From Pseudofrankia coriaricola (GTDB lineage: Bacteria > Actinomycetota > Actinomycetes > Frankiales > Frankiaceae), in NCBI RefSeq assembly GCF_001854805.1, contig NZ_MBLO01000058.1, positions 1 to 64,000 of the forward strand: a DNA stretch of 64,000 nucleotides. The letters run 5' to 3'. The notes beneath the pieces are model-generated. The model saw only the letters and a list, made by a program, of their open reading frames with translations, was not told where the DNA came from and made no database searches. A program made the position numbers and the translations under genes. Below are positions 36,840 to 47,449 of the stretch, piece by piece (position 1 is the stretch's first letter; every line of letters begins with the position of its first letter).

Positions 36840-36858
36840 CTGCCCACTTCCTGGGCAG
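36840..36858 (+). promoter_or_regulatory. Short hairpin before the secreted-protein gene
   Basis: CTGCCCA-CTTCC-TGGGCAG, perfect 7-bp arms, 22 bases before ATG 36881. It may lie in the mRNA leader or be a protein site. Confidence 0.4.
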
Positions 36859-36880
36859 TTTGTGCGATGGGGGATCGCTC

Positions 36881-37531
36881 ATGGCAAATCGTCCTGTTCC
36901 GCCACCATGGCCACCTTTCGGCCCAAATCCACCTCAACCACCTCGCCCGCGGGATCGGGTCGGACAGTTAGCCGGCTGGGCGCGTCGGCACCGCGTTCTC
37001 GCGGGTCTCTCCGCAGCGGGGCTCTTCCTCTTCTTTCTTGTCGTGGCGAGTTGCACCGCGGGTCTCGCCACCGGCGCCGGTTCGTCGACATCGGGCGTGT
37101 CCGCCGACAGCCCGTCGCCGAGCATCGCGCCAGCGCTCGCGGCCGTCTCAAGCTCGTCGCCGACGACGGCCACAGCCTCGGCGACCTCGATCGCCTCGAT
37201 CCCGGCGACCAGCCAGGCCCCGCCACCGAGCGGCCAGCCGACCATGATTCGGCAGACACCGCAACCGGCCGCGCCGGTGCCGGCAGCGGCGACGACGACG
37301 CAGGCGCCCAGGCCGGCCGCACCCGCGCCGGCACCGGCGACGACCAGGGCCGCCGCCCCGCCAGCGCCCGCCCCTCCGGCGACCACCCAGCAACCGGCAC
37401 AGAGCGATTTCGTCCACCCCGGCGCGTTCTGCGCCCCAGCGGGCGCCACCGGCATCACCGACAAGGGCACGCCGATGGTGTGCGGCACCACGGCCAACAG
37501 CCCGGACCGCGCCCGCTGGCACGCCGCCTGA
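36881..37531 (+). CDS. Membrane-anchored Pro/Ala/Thr-rich surface protein
   Basis: 216 residues from ATG 36881 (GGGGGA upstream). A Pro-rich cytoplasmic start is followed by basic residues and one hydrophobic helix (LSAAGLFLFFLVVASCTAGL, about 52-72) ending in a Cys, reminiscent of a lipobox though late for a signal peptide. A long disordered Ser/Ala/Pro/Thr linker (about 75-175) reaches a small C-terminal module, HPGAFCAPAGATGITDKG and PMVCGTT, a two-Cys domain common at the ends of actinobacterial surface proteins. Function unknown. Confidence 0.75.
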   Translation: MANRPVPPPWPPFGPNPPQPPRPRDRVGQLAGWARRHRVLAGLSAAGLFLFFLVVASCTAGLATGAGSSTSGVSADSPSPSIAPALAAVSSSSPTTATASATSIASIPATSQAPPPSGQPTMIRQTPQPAAPVPAAATTTQAPRPAAPAPAPATTRAAAPPAPAPPATTQQPAQSDFVHPGAFCAPAGATGITDKGTPMVCGTTANSPDRARWHAA

Positions 37532-37601
37532 CGACCGCGGAGCGTCCCTGACGACCGCGGAGCGTCCCTGACGACCGCGGAGCGTCCCTGACGACCGCGG
37601 A
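37529..37601. repeat. 20-bp tandem repeat starting at a stop codon
   Basis: TGACGACCGCGGAGCGTCCC occurs at 37529, 37549 and 37569, followed by 13 bases of a fourth copy at 37589. The first TGA is the stop of the surface-protein gene, so each unit repeats the stop. Confidence 0.9.
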
Positions 37602-37937
37602 AACGTCGCCCAGCCACGTCCGCCCGTCCGGGAAATGGCGCGGGGGCATGGCCAGAGCGAACCGGCACTAGGTCGATGACCCGCCGGCTCGGTACTAGTC
37701 AGGCACCCCGCGCCGCGCGGCTGCGGAACAGCCGTGGCGGTCAACCCATGCAGGGACGGGCTGACCGCCGCCGCCGGAGCCGGCATCGGAGCAGACAGCC
37801 TCCGACGAGCGGCCGTCACGAGATGTGCGCCATCCGGCACGGTTCCCGCGTCGTATCCGGTAAAGAATCGGTAGCGTTTGACGTCGGGCACAGCGTTTGT
37901 TCAGGTACGGCTAAGGTACGGCCCGCACTGTCGCGGT
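37602..37937. other. Intergenic region before the serine protease gene
   Basis: About 335 bases. Close to the gene, AGGTACGGC appears as a direct repeat (37903 and 37914), and TTGACG is at 37878, but no good -10 pairs with it. No gene seen. Confidence 0.4.
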
Positions 37938-38726
37938 ATGGCGCGTTGGTCCGGCCCTCGGGCGGTATTGGGGCCGCGCAGCACCCTCGGCGTGCTGGCC
38001 GCCTGCGGTGTCCTCGTCGTCGCGCTGGTCGTCGCCGTCGTGGCGCTCGCGCTGCGGCCCGGCGACCGCTCGGAGGCGCTCCCCAGCCCGGCCGTATCGG
38101 CGAGCCCCACCGCGGGCGAGACTCCCAGCGTCGCGGACATCTACCAGCGGATCGGGCCGTCGGTAGTCGTCGTGCGGATGGCCGACGGGTCGCTCGGCTC
38201 GGGCGTGATCGCCGCCGATGACGGCATGGTCCTCACCGCGAACCACGTCATCGCCGACGGCGGCGCCATCAGCCTTGTCTTCGCCGATGGCACCACCTCC
38301 GCCGCTACGGTGGCGTCGGCGGACCCGAAGACCGACATCGCGACGCTCACCCCGGCGACCCTGCCGCAGACCGTGGTGCCGGCGACGCTCGGCGGCCGAG
38401 TCGAGGTCGGCGGGGAGGTCGTCGCGGTCGGCAACCCGTTGGGGCTGACCTACAGCGTCTCGTCCGGCGTCATCTCGGGTGTGGGCCGCACCGCCCCGAC
38501 GGACAGCGGCACGTTCACCGGCCTCATCCAGTTCGACGCCTCGGTGAATCCGGGCAGCTCCGGCGGCCCGCTCCTCGACGCGAACGGCCTGGTCGTCGGA
38601 ATCGTCGTCTCCATCGCCGACCCGGGCCATGACGACGCGTTCGCCGGCATCGGCTTCGCCGTGCCCATCGGCAGCGCGCTCGGCGGCGGCAACGGGCCTG
38701 GCGATGGCCGCGGACCCCAGATCTGA
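37938..38726 (+). CDS. Membrane-anchored HtrA-like serine protease without PDZ domain
   Basis: 262 residues from ATG 37938. One membrane helix (GVLVVALVVAVVALAL, about 22-40) anchors a trypsin-like domain. The triad is visible: His in LTANHVIADG, Asp in DPKTDIATL, Ser in NPGSSGGPL. HtrA relatives normally carry one or more PDZ domains after the protease; here the chain ends about 45 residues after the Ser motif with a Gly-rich tail. The MoxR gene starts 28 bases downstream, so the protease probably belongs to that operon and acts outside the membrane. Confidence 0.88.
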   Translation: MARWSGPRAVLGPRSTLGVLAACGVLVVALVVAVVALALRPGDRSEALPSPAVSASPTAGETPSVADIYQRIGPSVVVVRMADGSLGSGVIAADDGMVLTANHVIADGGAISLVFADGTTSAATVASADPKTDIATLTPATLPQTVVPATLGGRVEVGGEVVAVGNPLGLTYSVSSGVISGVGRTAPTDSGTFTGLIQFDASVNPGSSGGPLLDANGLVVGIVVSIADPGHDDAFAGIGFAVPIGSALGGGNGPGDGRGPQI

Positions 38727-38754
38727 CATCACGGAAGGTATCGAAAAGATAACG

Positions 38755-39882
<1,128 letters not shown>

Positions 39883-39902
39883 GCCGTGAGCCGCATCCCC
39901 CT

Positions 39903-39970
39903 GGCACCCGATGTCCTCGTGGCGCCCGATGTCCTCGTGGCACCCGATGTCCTCGTGGCGCCCGATGTCC
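39903..39970. repeat. 18-bp tandem repeat between moxR and DUF58 gene
   Basis: Units of GGCRCCCGATGTCCTCGT start at 39903, 39921, 39939 and (14 bases) 39957; copies alternate A/G at position 4. The array fills part of the 164-base spacer, outside coding sequence. Confidence 0.9.
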
Positions 39971-40046
39971 CCCGCTCACCCCGCATCCCTCCCGAGCCCT
40001 GCCGGCAAGGCCCCGCCGGGCCCGCGCCCGCCGCGGAGACGGCGCC

Positions 40047-40934
40047 ATGACGAGCGCGCCCGACCGGCTGCTGCTGCGCCTGGAGTGGCGGGTGATCCGC
40101 CGCCTCGACGGGCGGGTGCTGGGCTCCTACCGGACGGCGTACCGCGGCGCGGGCCTCGACTTCGCCGGCCTGCGCGGCTACGTCGAGGAGGACGACGCCC
40201 GCCGCATCGACTGGAACGCGACCGCCCGGCTCGACGAGCCGCAGGTACGCCAGTTCACCGAGGACCGCGAGCTCACCCTGTGGCTCGTCCTCGACCGGTC
40301 GGCGTCGATGACGGTGGGCACCCCAGGTCGCGGGAAGCACGACGTGCTGGCCGACCTCGCGCTGACCCTGGCCAGGCTGTTCGGCCGGGGCGGCAACCGG
40401 GTCGGCGCGCTGCTGCACGACGGCGTCGCCACACGGGTCGTGCCGCCGGGCACCGGGCGCGCCCACGTGCTGCGCATCGGCCACGAGCTGGACCGCACGG
40501 CCACCGCGCCTCCCACCGCGGGCCCCACCGACTTCGCCGCGATGCTGGCGACCGCCGCGTCGCTGGCCCGGCGCCGGTCGCTGATCATCGTCGTCTCCGA
40601 CTTCATCGGCACCGGCGAGTGGGAGCGGCCGCTGCTGCGCCTCGCGCACCGGCACGACGTCGTGGCGCTGCGCGTCGTCGACGCGGCCGACGACGACCTG
40701 CCGGAGGCAGGGCTCGTCCTCGTCGAGGACGCGGAGACCGGCGAGCAGGTGCTCGTCGACTCCAGCGACCCGCTGTTCCGGGCCCGGTTCCGCGACGCCG
40801 TGGCGGAGCGCGAGGCCGAGATGGCCGGCCGCATGCGCCGGGCGGGGGTCCCGCTGCACCGGATCGACACCGACCGTGACCTGATCTCATCCCTGGTCGC
40901 GGTCGTCGCCAGCACCCAGTGGAGGCGTGCGTGA
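40047..40934 (+). CDS. DUF58 domain protein (VWA-like)
   Basis: 295 residues from ATG 40047; GGAGA lies upstream. DUF58 blocks: SYRTAYRGAGLDFAGLRGYV, EEDDARRIDWNATARLDEPQ, then a VWA-like metal site LVLDRSASM, and SLIIVVSDFIGTGEWERP. DUF58 proteins regularly partner MoxR ATPases and are thought to bind clients of the chaperone. Its stop overlaps the GTG of the next gene. Confidence 0.93.
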   Translation: MTSAPDRLLLRLEWRVIRRLDGRVLGSYRTAYRGAGLDFAGLRGYVEEDDARRIDWNATARLDEPQVRQFTEDRELTLWLVLDRSASMTVGTPGRGKHDVLADLALTLARLFGRGGNRVGALLHDGVATRVVPPGTGRAHVLRIGHELDRTATAPPTAGPTDFAAMLATAASLARRRSLIIVVSDFIGTGEWERPLLRLAHRHDVVALRVVDAADDDLPEAGLVLVEDAETGEQVLVDSSDPLFRARFRDAVAEREAEMAGRMRRAGVPLHRIDTDRDLISSLVAVVASTQWRRA

Positions 40935-41890
40935 GCCTCGCCGTTCCCTGGCTGCTCGTCCTCGGCGTGCTCGTCGTGGTGGCGCTCGCCGTCGCCACCG
41001 TGAAGGCGTCCCGCCGGCGGCGGGCGGCGCTCGCGGCGGCGGGAGTGGCCGCCGCCGCGGGACGGCGCGCTCCCCAGCTCGGCCTCTGGCTGAGCCTCGC
41101 GGGCATCGCGGTGCTCTCGGTCGCGGCGGCGGGGCCGGCGGCGTCCGTCCCGGTCTCCCGCGCCGCGGGAACGGTGATCGTCGCCATGGACGTGTCGAAC
41201 AGCATGTCCGCGACCGACGTCGAGCCCACCCGGCTGGACGCGGCGAAGAAGGCCGCGACCGCGTTCGTCGACGCCCAGCCCGGCAGCGTCAACGTCGGTA
41301 TCGTCGCCTTCCAGAACGGCGGGATCACCACTCACCTCCCCGGCGCCGACCACGCGGAGGCCGAGGCCGCGATCGACCGCCTGAGCGTCACCGGCGGCAC
41401 GTCGCTCGCCGACGCGCTCCTCACCTCGCTCTCGGCGATCACGGGCAGGACCGTCCGGCTGGGGCCGGACGGCACCGTGCCCGACCTCGGCTACTGGAGC
41501 TCGGCGACCATCGTGCTGTTCTCCGACGGTGAGGACGGGGGCAACGCCGACGCCACCGAGGCGGCCGCCGATGCCGCCCAGGCCGCCGGCGTGCACGTCG
41601 AGACGGTCGGCGTCGGCACCGCGGCCGGCGGGGTCGTCACCGTCGACGGCTACCGGCTGCACACCGCGCTGGACGAGGACACGTTGAAGGCCATCGCCCA
41701 GACGACCGGCGGCTCCTACCACCCCGCGTCGGACACACCCGAGCTCGACGGCGTCGCGTCGACCATCGACCTGCGGCTGACCACCCACAACGAGGACCTT
41801 CCGCTGGCCGGGGCGTTCACCGCGTTCGCGGTCCTGCTGCTGGCCGCCGGCGGGGTCCTCACCGTCCTGCGCACGGGAAGGGTCGTCTGA
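40931..41890 (+). CDS. VWA-domain membrane protein 1
   Basis: 319 residues from GTG 40931, overlapping the DUF58 stop by GTGA and preceded by GGAGG. Two membrane helices near the N-terminus (WLLVLGVLVVVALAVATV and LSLAGIAVLSVAAAG), a VWA domain with intact MIDAS motif DVSNSMSATD and later Thr/Asp (GGTSLADAL, LFSDGEDGGN), and a third helix at the C-terminus. This is the BatA-type layout, with the VWA domain outside or facing the membrane partner. Confidence 0.92.
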   Translation: MSLAVPWLLVLGVLVVVALAVATVKASRRRRAALAAAGVAAAAGRRAPQLGLWLSLAGIAVLSVAAAGPAASVPVSRAAGTVIVAMDVSNSMSATDVEPTRLDAAKKAATAFVDAQPGSVNVGIVAFQNGGITTHLPGADHAEAEAAIDRLSVTGGTSLADALLTSLSAITGRTVRLGPDGTVPDLGYWSSATIVLFSDGEDGGNADATEAAADAAQAAGVHVETVGVGTAAGGVVTVDGYRLHTALDEDTLKAIAQTTGGSYHPASDTPELDGVASTIDLRLTTHNEDLPLAGAFTAFAVLLLAAGGVLTVLRTGRVV

Positions 41891-42978
41891 TGTCCCTCAC
41901 CTGGCCATGGGCGCTGCTGACGCTGCTGGTCATACCGCTGCTGCCGGCCGTCGCCTGGTGGGCGCGGCGGCGGCGCCGGCGCGCCGCGGTGCGCGTCACG
42001 TCGGTCGCGCTGGTACGCGTCGCGCTGCCGGGCCGGACGCTGTGGCGGCGACGCGTCCCCGTCGCCCTGCTGCTCGTCGGGCTGGCCGCGCTCGGCCTCG
42101 GCGCGGCCCGCCCGCAGGCGACCGTGCCGGTCACGTCCAACTCGACGACGATCCTGCTGGCACTGGACGTCTCGGGCTCGATGTGCTCCACCGACGTGTC
42201 CCCGAACCGCCTCACCGCCGCTGAGAAGGCGGCCGCCGACTTCATCAGGGCGCAGCCGGGTGGCTCCCGCATCGGCCTGGTCACCTTCGCGGGCGTCGCG
42301 GGCCTGCTCGTCCCGCCGACCGACGACACCGACAAGCTGCTGGCGGCGCTGAAGGGCCTGACGACGTCGCGCGGCACCGCCATCGGCCAGGGAATCCTCA
42401 CGTCCATCGACGCGATCGCCGACGTCGACCCGACGGTCGCGCCAACCGGGGTGAACCTCGACGGCGGCGACGCCGGGGCGGCGTACGCGGCCGACGTCAT
42501 CGTCGTGCTCACCGACGGCGCGAACACCCAGGGCGTGGACCCGCAGACCGCGGCGAAGGAGGCCGCGGCGCGCCGCCTGCGGGTCTACACGATCGGTTTC
42601 GGCACGACGACGCCGGCGCCGCTGGTGTGCAGCAGCTCGCAGGTCGGTGACAGCCCGTTCGGTTTCGGCGGCGGTTTCGGGGGTGGTGGCGGCTTCGGCG
42701 GCGGGGGCGGGGGCGGCCGGTTCGGCGACCGCAACCCGCGGATCATCGACGAGGACGCGCTGCGGCAGGTCGCGGGCGCCACCGGCGGCACCTACTACCG
42801 GGCGCAGAACGCGGGCCAGCTTCAGGACGCGCTGTCCGCCCTCCCCCGCAACATCACCGTGACCCACCGACACAAGGACATCGCCGCCGTGTTCGCCGGC
42901 ATCGGCGGCCTGCTCGTCGCCGTGGCCGTCGCGCTGTCCCTGTGGTGGAACCGGGTACGCCGCCCACCAGCCACCTGA
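41890..42978 (+). CDS. VWA-domain membrane protein 2
   Basis: 362 residues; the start overlaps the previous stop by one base (TGATG). BatA-like: helices at about 5-22 and 58-74, VWA domain with MIDAS LDVSGSMCSTD, SRGTAIGQG and VLTDGANTQG, and a C-terminal helix. It differs from the first VWA protein by a Gly/Phe-rich insert (FGFGGGFGGGGGFGGGG region, about 256-280) next to a lone Cys. The two VWA proteins are paralogues and probably pair. Confidence 0.92.
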   Translation: MSLTWPWALLTLLVIPLLPAVAWWARRRRRRAAVRVTSVALVRVALPGRTLWRRRVPVALLLVGLAALGLGAARPQATVPVTSNSTTILLALDVSGSMCSTDVSPNRLTAAEKAAADFIRAQPGGSRIGLVTFAGVAGLLVPPTDDTDKLLAALKGLTTSRGTAIGQGILTSIDAIADVDPTVAPTGVNLDGGDAGAAYAADVIVVLTDGANTQGVDPQTAAKEAAARRLRVYTIGFGTTTPAPLVCSSSQVGDSPFGFGGGFGGGGGFGGGGGGGRFGDRNPRIIDEDALRQVAGATGGTYYRAQNAGQLQDALSALPRNITVTHRHKDIAAVFAGIGGLLVAVAVALSLWWNRVRRPPAT

Positions 42979-43095
42979 TGAACGAGGAACCCAGCGGGAT
43001 TCCGGGTCGGTGCCCCAGGCATTGATGGCCCACAGCGAGGCCGCGGTGGCCGCTCCAGACCTCCTCGACGAGGCCTTTCCACCGCGCGGGTTACC

Positions 43096-45351
43096 GTGTC
43101 GCTCGTGACAGCGTCATGGTCGGGTTCGATGGCGCGCCTGGGCCGGTTCTGCGCGCGGCACGGGTGGTGGGTTCTCGCCGTCTGGATCGCGCTCCTCGTC
43201 GCCGCGACGCTCGGTCATCGCGCCACGGGCGGGGATTACTCGGACGACTTCCAGCTGCCCGCATCGTCGGCGCAGCAGGGTGCCGACCTGCTCAGGGCGC
43301 ACGAGCCGAAGGCGGGCGGCCTGAGCGGGCAGCTCGTGTTCACCGCCCGGGGCACCACGCTGCGGCCGTACTCGTCCCAGCTCGCGACGGCGGCGGGCAA
43401 CGTCGCGAGGCTGCCGCACGTCCTGTTCGTCGGCGACCCGCTGGCAGCGGCGACCACGTCGAAGGACGGCCGTACCGCCTACGCGACGGTGCGCTTCGAC
43501 GTCAACCCCAAGACCCTCGGGCCGTCCTACGTCGCCTCCGTCGACCAGGCGGTCACCGGGGCGCGGGCGGCCGGTGTCAACGTCGACTACGGCGGTGTCC
43601 TGGGCCAGGCCGCACGGCCGAAGGCCAACGAGGCACTGTCGGAGGTCATCGGCGTCGGCGTCGCGATCGTGGTGCTGCTGGTCGGGTTCGGCAGCGTCTA
43701 CGCGGCCGGGCTGCCGATCCTCACCGCGCTGGTCGGCGTCGGGACCGGCATCGGGGTGCTCGGCATCGTCGCGTCGACCACCACCTTCGCCTCCGTGGCA
43801 CCCACGCTCGGCATCATGATCGGGCTGGGGGTCGGGATCGACTACGCCCTGTTCCTGGCCACCCGGCACCGCCAGCTCGTCATGGACGGAGTCGAGCCGG
43901 CCGAGGCCGCCGCCCGCGCCGTCTCCACCAGCGGCCAGTCCGTGCTCGTCGCGGCCGCCACGGTGGTCATCGCCATGCTCGGGCTGTTCGCCTCCGGCAT
44001 CGGGTTCATCGGCAAGCTCGGCCTGGCGGCGGCGATCACCGTCGCCGTGTCCGCACTGGCGGCCACGACGCTGGTACCGGCGCTGCTGGGACTGGCCGGG
44101 CGGCGCATCGACCGGCTGCGGGTGCGCCGCCCGGTGGCCGAAGGCGGGGCGGACGGTGACCTGGGCGACACGGGCTGGCATCGGTACGCGGCCCGGGTGA
44201 GTCGCCACCCCTGGCGCTTCCTCGGCGCCGGGGTCGCCGTGCTCGCGATACTGGCGTTCCCGATGCTGTCGATGACGCTTGGCCACGTCGATGCCGGGGC
44301 CAACCCGACCTCCTACACGGATCGCCGCGCCTACGACGCCATCAGCAACGGGTTCGGACCAGGCGCGAACCGCCCGTTCACCGTCGTCGTCCAGCTCGCC
44401 GACGGCGCGTCGAGGCCCGCGCTGGCGTCCGGCCTCGACCGCGCGCTGGCCGGCACCCCGGGCGTCGCCGCTGCCACCCCGGCGAGGACCACCACGGACG
44501 GGTCGCTGCTCGTCGCCACCGTCGTATCCGCCACGCGCCCGCAGGACGCGGCCACGGACCAGCTCCTCGCCCGGCTCAACGACCAGACGCTGCCCGATGT
44601 GCTCGCCGGGACTGGTAGTCATGGCTACATCACGGGAAACCTCGCCGCGAGCCTCGACTTTCGCGACCAGGTCTCGGCGCGGCTCCCGGTCATCATCGCC
44701 GTCGTCATCGCCGCCGCGTTCCTGCTGCTGCTCGCCAGTTTCCGCAGTCCCTTCCTCGCTCTCAAGGCCGCGGTGCTCAACCTGTTCTCGATCGGCGCCG
44801 CCTACGGCGTCGTCGTCGCCGTCTTCCAGTGGGGCTGGGGCGGCTCGCTGCTGGGCGTCGGCGAGAAGGTGCCGGTCGAGTCCTACGTGCCCATGATGAT
44901 GTTCGCCATCGTGTTCGGGCTCTCCATGGACTACGAGGTCTTCCTGCTGTCCCGAGTCCGCGAGCGGTGGCTCGCCACCGGCGACAACGGCCGCAGCGTC
45001 GCCGACGGCCTCGCCGCGACCGCCCGCGTCATCACCTGCGCGGCCCTCATCATGACCAGCGTCTTTCTCGCGTTCCTGCTCTCCAGCAACGTCGTCATCA
45101 AGATGCTCGCCCTCGGTCTGGGCGTCAGCGTTCTGATCGACGCCTCCCTCATCCGGCTGCTCGTCGTCCCGGCGACCATGTTCCTGCTCGGCCACGCCAA
45201 CTGGTGGCTACCGCGCTGGCTCGACCGTCTCCTCCCCAGACTTGAACCCGAGCCCGAACCTCAGCCAGCACCCGAGCCCGAACCTCAGCCAAGGGCCGAG
45301 CTCGGCGTCGGCGCCGGGCGAGCGGCAGGCTCCGTGCCCGCGGCGACGTGA
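43096..45351 (+). CDS. MMPL-family RND transporter
   Basis: 751 residues from GTG 43096 (GTG 43105 and ATG 43129 are alternatives). Twelve membrane helices in two halves, each with an extracellular domain. The proton-relay Asp-Tyr pairs appear in GVGIDYALFLATRHR (first half) and GLSMDYEVFLLSRVRERW (second half). The C-terminus has alternating Glu-Pro/Gln-Pro repeats. MMPL proteins export lipids, siderophores or drugs across actinobacterial envelopes; without neighbours in lipid synthesis, the cargo is open. Confidence 0.92.
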   Translation: MSLVTASWSGSMARLGRFCARHGWWVLAVWIALLVAATLGHRATGGDYSDDFQLPASSAQQGADLLRAHEPKAGGLSGQLVFTARGTTLRPYSSQLATAAGNVARLPHVLFVGDPLAAATTSKDGRTAYATVRFDVNPKTLGPSYVASVDQAVTGARAAGVNVDYGGVLGQAARPKANEALSEVIGVGVAIVVLLVGFGSVYAAGLPILTALVGVGTGIGVLGIVASTTTFASVAPTLGIMIGLGVGIDYALFLATRHRQLVMDGVEPAEAAARAVSTSGQSVLVAAATVVIAMLGLFASGIGFIGKLGLAAAITVAVSALAATTLVPALLGLAGRRIDRLRVRRPVAEGGADGDLGDTGWHRYAARVSRHPWRFLGAGVAVLAILAFPMLSMTLGHVDAGANPTSYTDRRAYDAISNGFGPGANRPFTVVVQLADGASRPALASGLDRALAGTPGVAAATPARTTTDGSLLVATVVSATRPQDAATDQLLARLNDQTLPDVLAGTGSHGYITGNLAASLDFRDQVSARLPVIIAVVIAAAFLLLLASFRSPFLALKAAVLNLFSIGAAYGVVVAVFQWGWGGSLLGVGEKVPVESYVPMMMFAIVFGLSMDYEVFLLSRVRERWLATGDNGRSVADGLAATARVITCAALIMTSVFLAFLLSSNVVIKMLALGLGVSVLIDASLIRLLVVPATMFLLGHANWWLPRWLDRLLPRLEPEPEPQPAPEPEPQPRAELGVGAGRAAGSVPAAT

Positions 45352-45608
45352 CTCGCCGGCTCTTTTTGCGGCAAATGCCGACCAATATGCCGGACCCGTT
45401 CCGGATAAATCCCGCCGGAACACCCGACCGGCGGACCGGTTCACCGTGAGGCGAAGCGGGAACATGTATTCGGGTGGCTGCATCATGTATTGAGCTGCCG
45501 GGAGAGCCTGCCCTCGGGCCGTGGCCGCCAGGCGGATACGGTGGTGACGATCGATGCGTATCGCGGCGACGGACAAAGGGGGCGGAGACCAGGCTGGGAC
45601 CCGTGTCG

Positions 45609-47330
45609 ATGAAACCAGCTCGCCATGACCGGCAGCCGGCAACGCCCGCACGGCCAGCAGCGGTCAGCCATCGGGCCTTCCGCCGAATGGTGATCGCCGC
45701 CGTCGTCTTCTTCGTGGCCGCCCTGATGGTCGACCTCACCGCGCCGAGGTCAATAGTGATCCTGGTCGAGCCCATCGAGGGGGTTGCCGCGACCGCGGTC
45801 GCGGCGGTGTGCTGTGGGGTCGAGGGCTGGCGGCACCAGGGAGTCGAACGGCGGTGGCGATGGCTGACCGGGGCGGCCGCGGTCGTGGCGACGGCCGGGG
45901 TGGTCACGTCCGTTTGGACGTCCCCCGCCGCCGGAACCAATCTGCCGACGCTGCACCCGCCCGATCTTGGCTATCTCGTCTGCTACGCGCTCGCGCTGGC
46001 GGGGCTGCTCACGATACCGACGGACCCGCTGGACCGCGGCCCCGACGACCACGTTCCGCTCGGATCGAACCCAGGCGATCGTCCTCCACATCCGCCGTTA
46101 CCCAGCCGGCGATGGCTGGCGGTGACCGTGTTGGACAGCCTGCTCGTGGTCGGCGCGCTGGCGCTGCTCGCGTGGGAGCTGGTGCTGAAGGACGTGCTGC
46201 TGCAAGGTGAGTACAGCCCGGGCTCCGTCCTGACGATGTTGGGTCTTGCTCTGGGTGCGTTGACCCTGTCGGTAACGGTGTTCCTGCTCGGCACGTTCCG
46301 GCGGCCACGCCTCTGGCCCGCGTTCGGTCTGCTCGCGGCCGGCGTGGTCGTGCTCGCGATCGTGGCGGTCAGCTATGTCGCGGCCGATCTTCGCCGCTGG
46401 ACGGTCGCGCCGCCGCCTTTCTCAACCGGGTTTCCCGCGGCAATGCTGCTGATCGGGCTGGCGGCGGTCGCCCCGGCGCGACCAGCGGCGCCGCCCGTGG
46501 CCGAGCCGGATGACCACCGGACAAACGATCGACCGGGCCTGCTGCAGATACTGCACCTGGCGTTGCCGTATGTGCCGCTGGGCGCGGTCGGTCTGCTCAC
46601 CCTGGTGCGGCTGGTGACGTCGGCCCCGATTCCGCGCGCGGAGATGTTCGCGCTGCTCAGCCTGCTGGTACTGGCGTTGGCACGACAGATCGTGACGTTG
46701 TGGGACAACGCGAGGCTGCTGGCCCGCTACCGGGCCAGCCAGAATCAGCTGTTGTACCAGGCGTTTCACGACCCGCTCACCGGGCTGGCGAACCGGGCGC
46801 TGTTCAACGACCGGCTGCGGCACGCGGTCGACCGGCGAAACCGCGACCCCGACCCACAGCCGTTGATCCTGCTGTTCTGCGACCTGGACAACTTCAAGAA
46901 CGTCAACGACGAACTCGGGCACGCGGCTGGCGACGAGCTGCTGCGGCTGATCGCGGCCCGGCTCCTGCGCGCGGTCCGGCGGGCGGACACCGTCGCCCGG
47001 CTCGGTGGTGACGAGTTCGCGATCCTGTTCGAGGGCGGCACCGAGGAGCCGTGGCAGCTCGGCCATCGGATCGCCGAGGCCGTCGCGGCTCCCTGCGAGC
47101 TCGCTGGAGCGTCGCGCTCGGTGCACGGAAGCGTCGGACTGGCAGTCGCTGAGCCTGGCACGACCACCGAGTCGGAGACGCTGCTGCACCAAGCGGATCT
47201 GGCCATGTACAAGGCGAAGCGAGATTACGGCACCGTGACTGTCCACCGTGCTGGGCTGTCTGGGCAAGGAACCCAGTCCGGGCCGCGCAGGCCGGGGGCC
47301 AAGGCGCCGCGGTGCCAGCCCGGACGGTGA
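45609..47330 (+). CDS. Membrane diguanylate cyclase (GGDEF)
   Basis: 573 residues from ATG 45609 (GTG 45603 possible). About eight to nine membrane segments cover the first 380 residues, then a GGDEF domain (about 395-560): [40 protein letters not shown] and the intact active site [14 protein letters not shown]. There is no EAL domain. The membrane part shares landmarks with the protein at 17922-20390 (PTDPLD after a helix, LLGTFRRPR, and ARQIVTLWDNARLL versus [14 protein letters not shown]), so they are paralogues. It should synthesise c-di-GMP in response to a membrane signal. Confidence 0.92.
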   Translation: MKPARHDRQPATPARPAAVSHRAFRRMVIAAVVFFVAALMVDLTAPRSIVILVEPIEGVAATAVAAVCCGVEGWRHQGVERRWRWLTGAAAVVATAGVVTSVWTSPAAGTNLPTLHPPDLGYLVCYALALAGLLTIPTDPLDRGPDDHVPLGSNPGDRPPHPPLPSRRWLAVTVLDSLLVVGALALLAWELVLKDVLLQGEYSPGSVLTMLGLALGALTLSVTVFLLGTFRRPRLWPAFGLLAAGVVVLAIVAVSYVAADLRRWTVAPPPFSTGFPAAMLLIGLAAVAPARPAAPPVAEPDDHRTNDRPGLLQILHLALPYVPLGAVGLLTLVRLVTSAPIPRAEMFALLSLLVLALARQIVTLWDNARLLARYRASQNQLLYQAFHDPLTGLANRALFNDRLRHAVDRRNRDPDPQPLILLFCDLDNFKNVNDELGHAAGDELLRLIAARLLRAVRRADTVARLGGDEFAILFEGGTEEPWQLGHRIAEAVAAPCELAGASRSVHGSVGLAVAEPGTTTESETLLHQADLAMYKAKRDYGTVTVHRAGLSGQGTQSGPRRPGAKAPRCQPGR

Positions 47331-47403
47331 CATCGAGCGGTGCGCGCCGTGTGTGGAGTTCGCCGGTGTGACCAGTCTCCACGGACAGTAGGCGCCCGCC
47401 GGG

Positions 47404-47441
47404 TGGGCGGCGCTCCCGGCTGTCGTGAGGAGCGCCGCCCA
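47404..47441. terminator. Perfect 13-bp hairpin between convergent genes
   Basis: TGGGCGGCGCTCC (47404-47416) pairs exactly with GGAGCGCCGCCCA (47429-47441), 12-base loop. It closes both the GGDEF gene (ends 47330) and the minus-strand catabolic operon (ends 47450). Confidence 0.82.
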
Positions 47442-47449
47442 CGGCGCCG

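Noticed and set aside
43114-45195. 693-codon minus-strand frame opposite the MMPL gene
   Set aside because: Low-complexity Arg/Asp/Gly/Gln sequence; the plus strand has the MMPL Asp-Tyr relay motifs.
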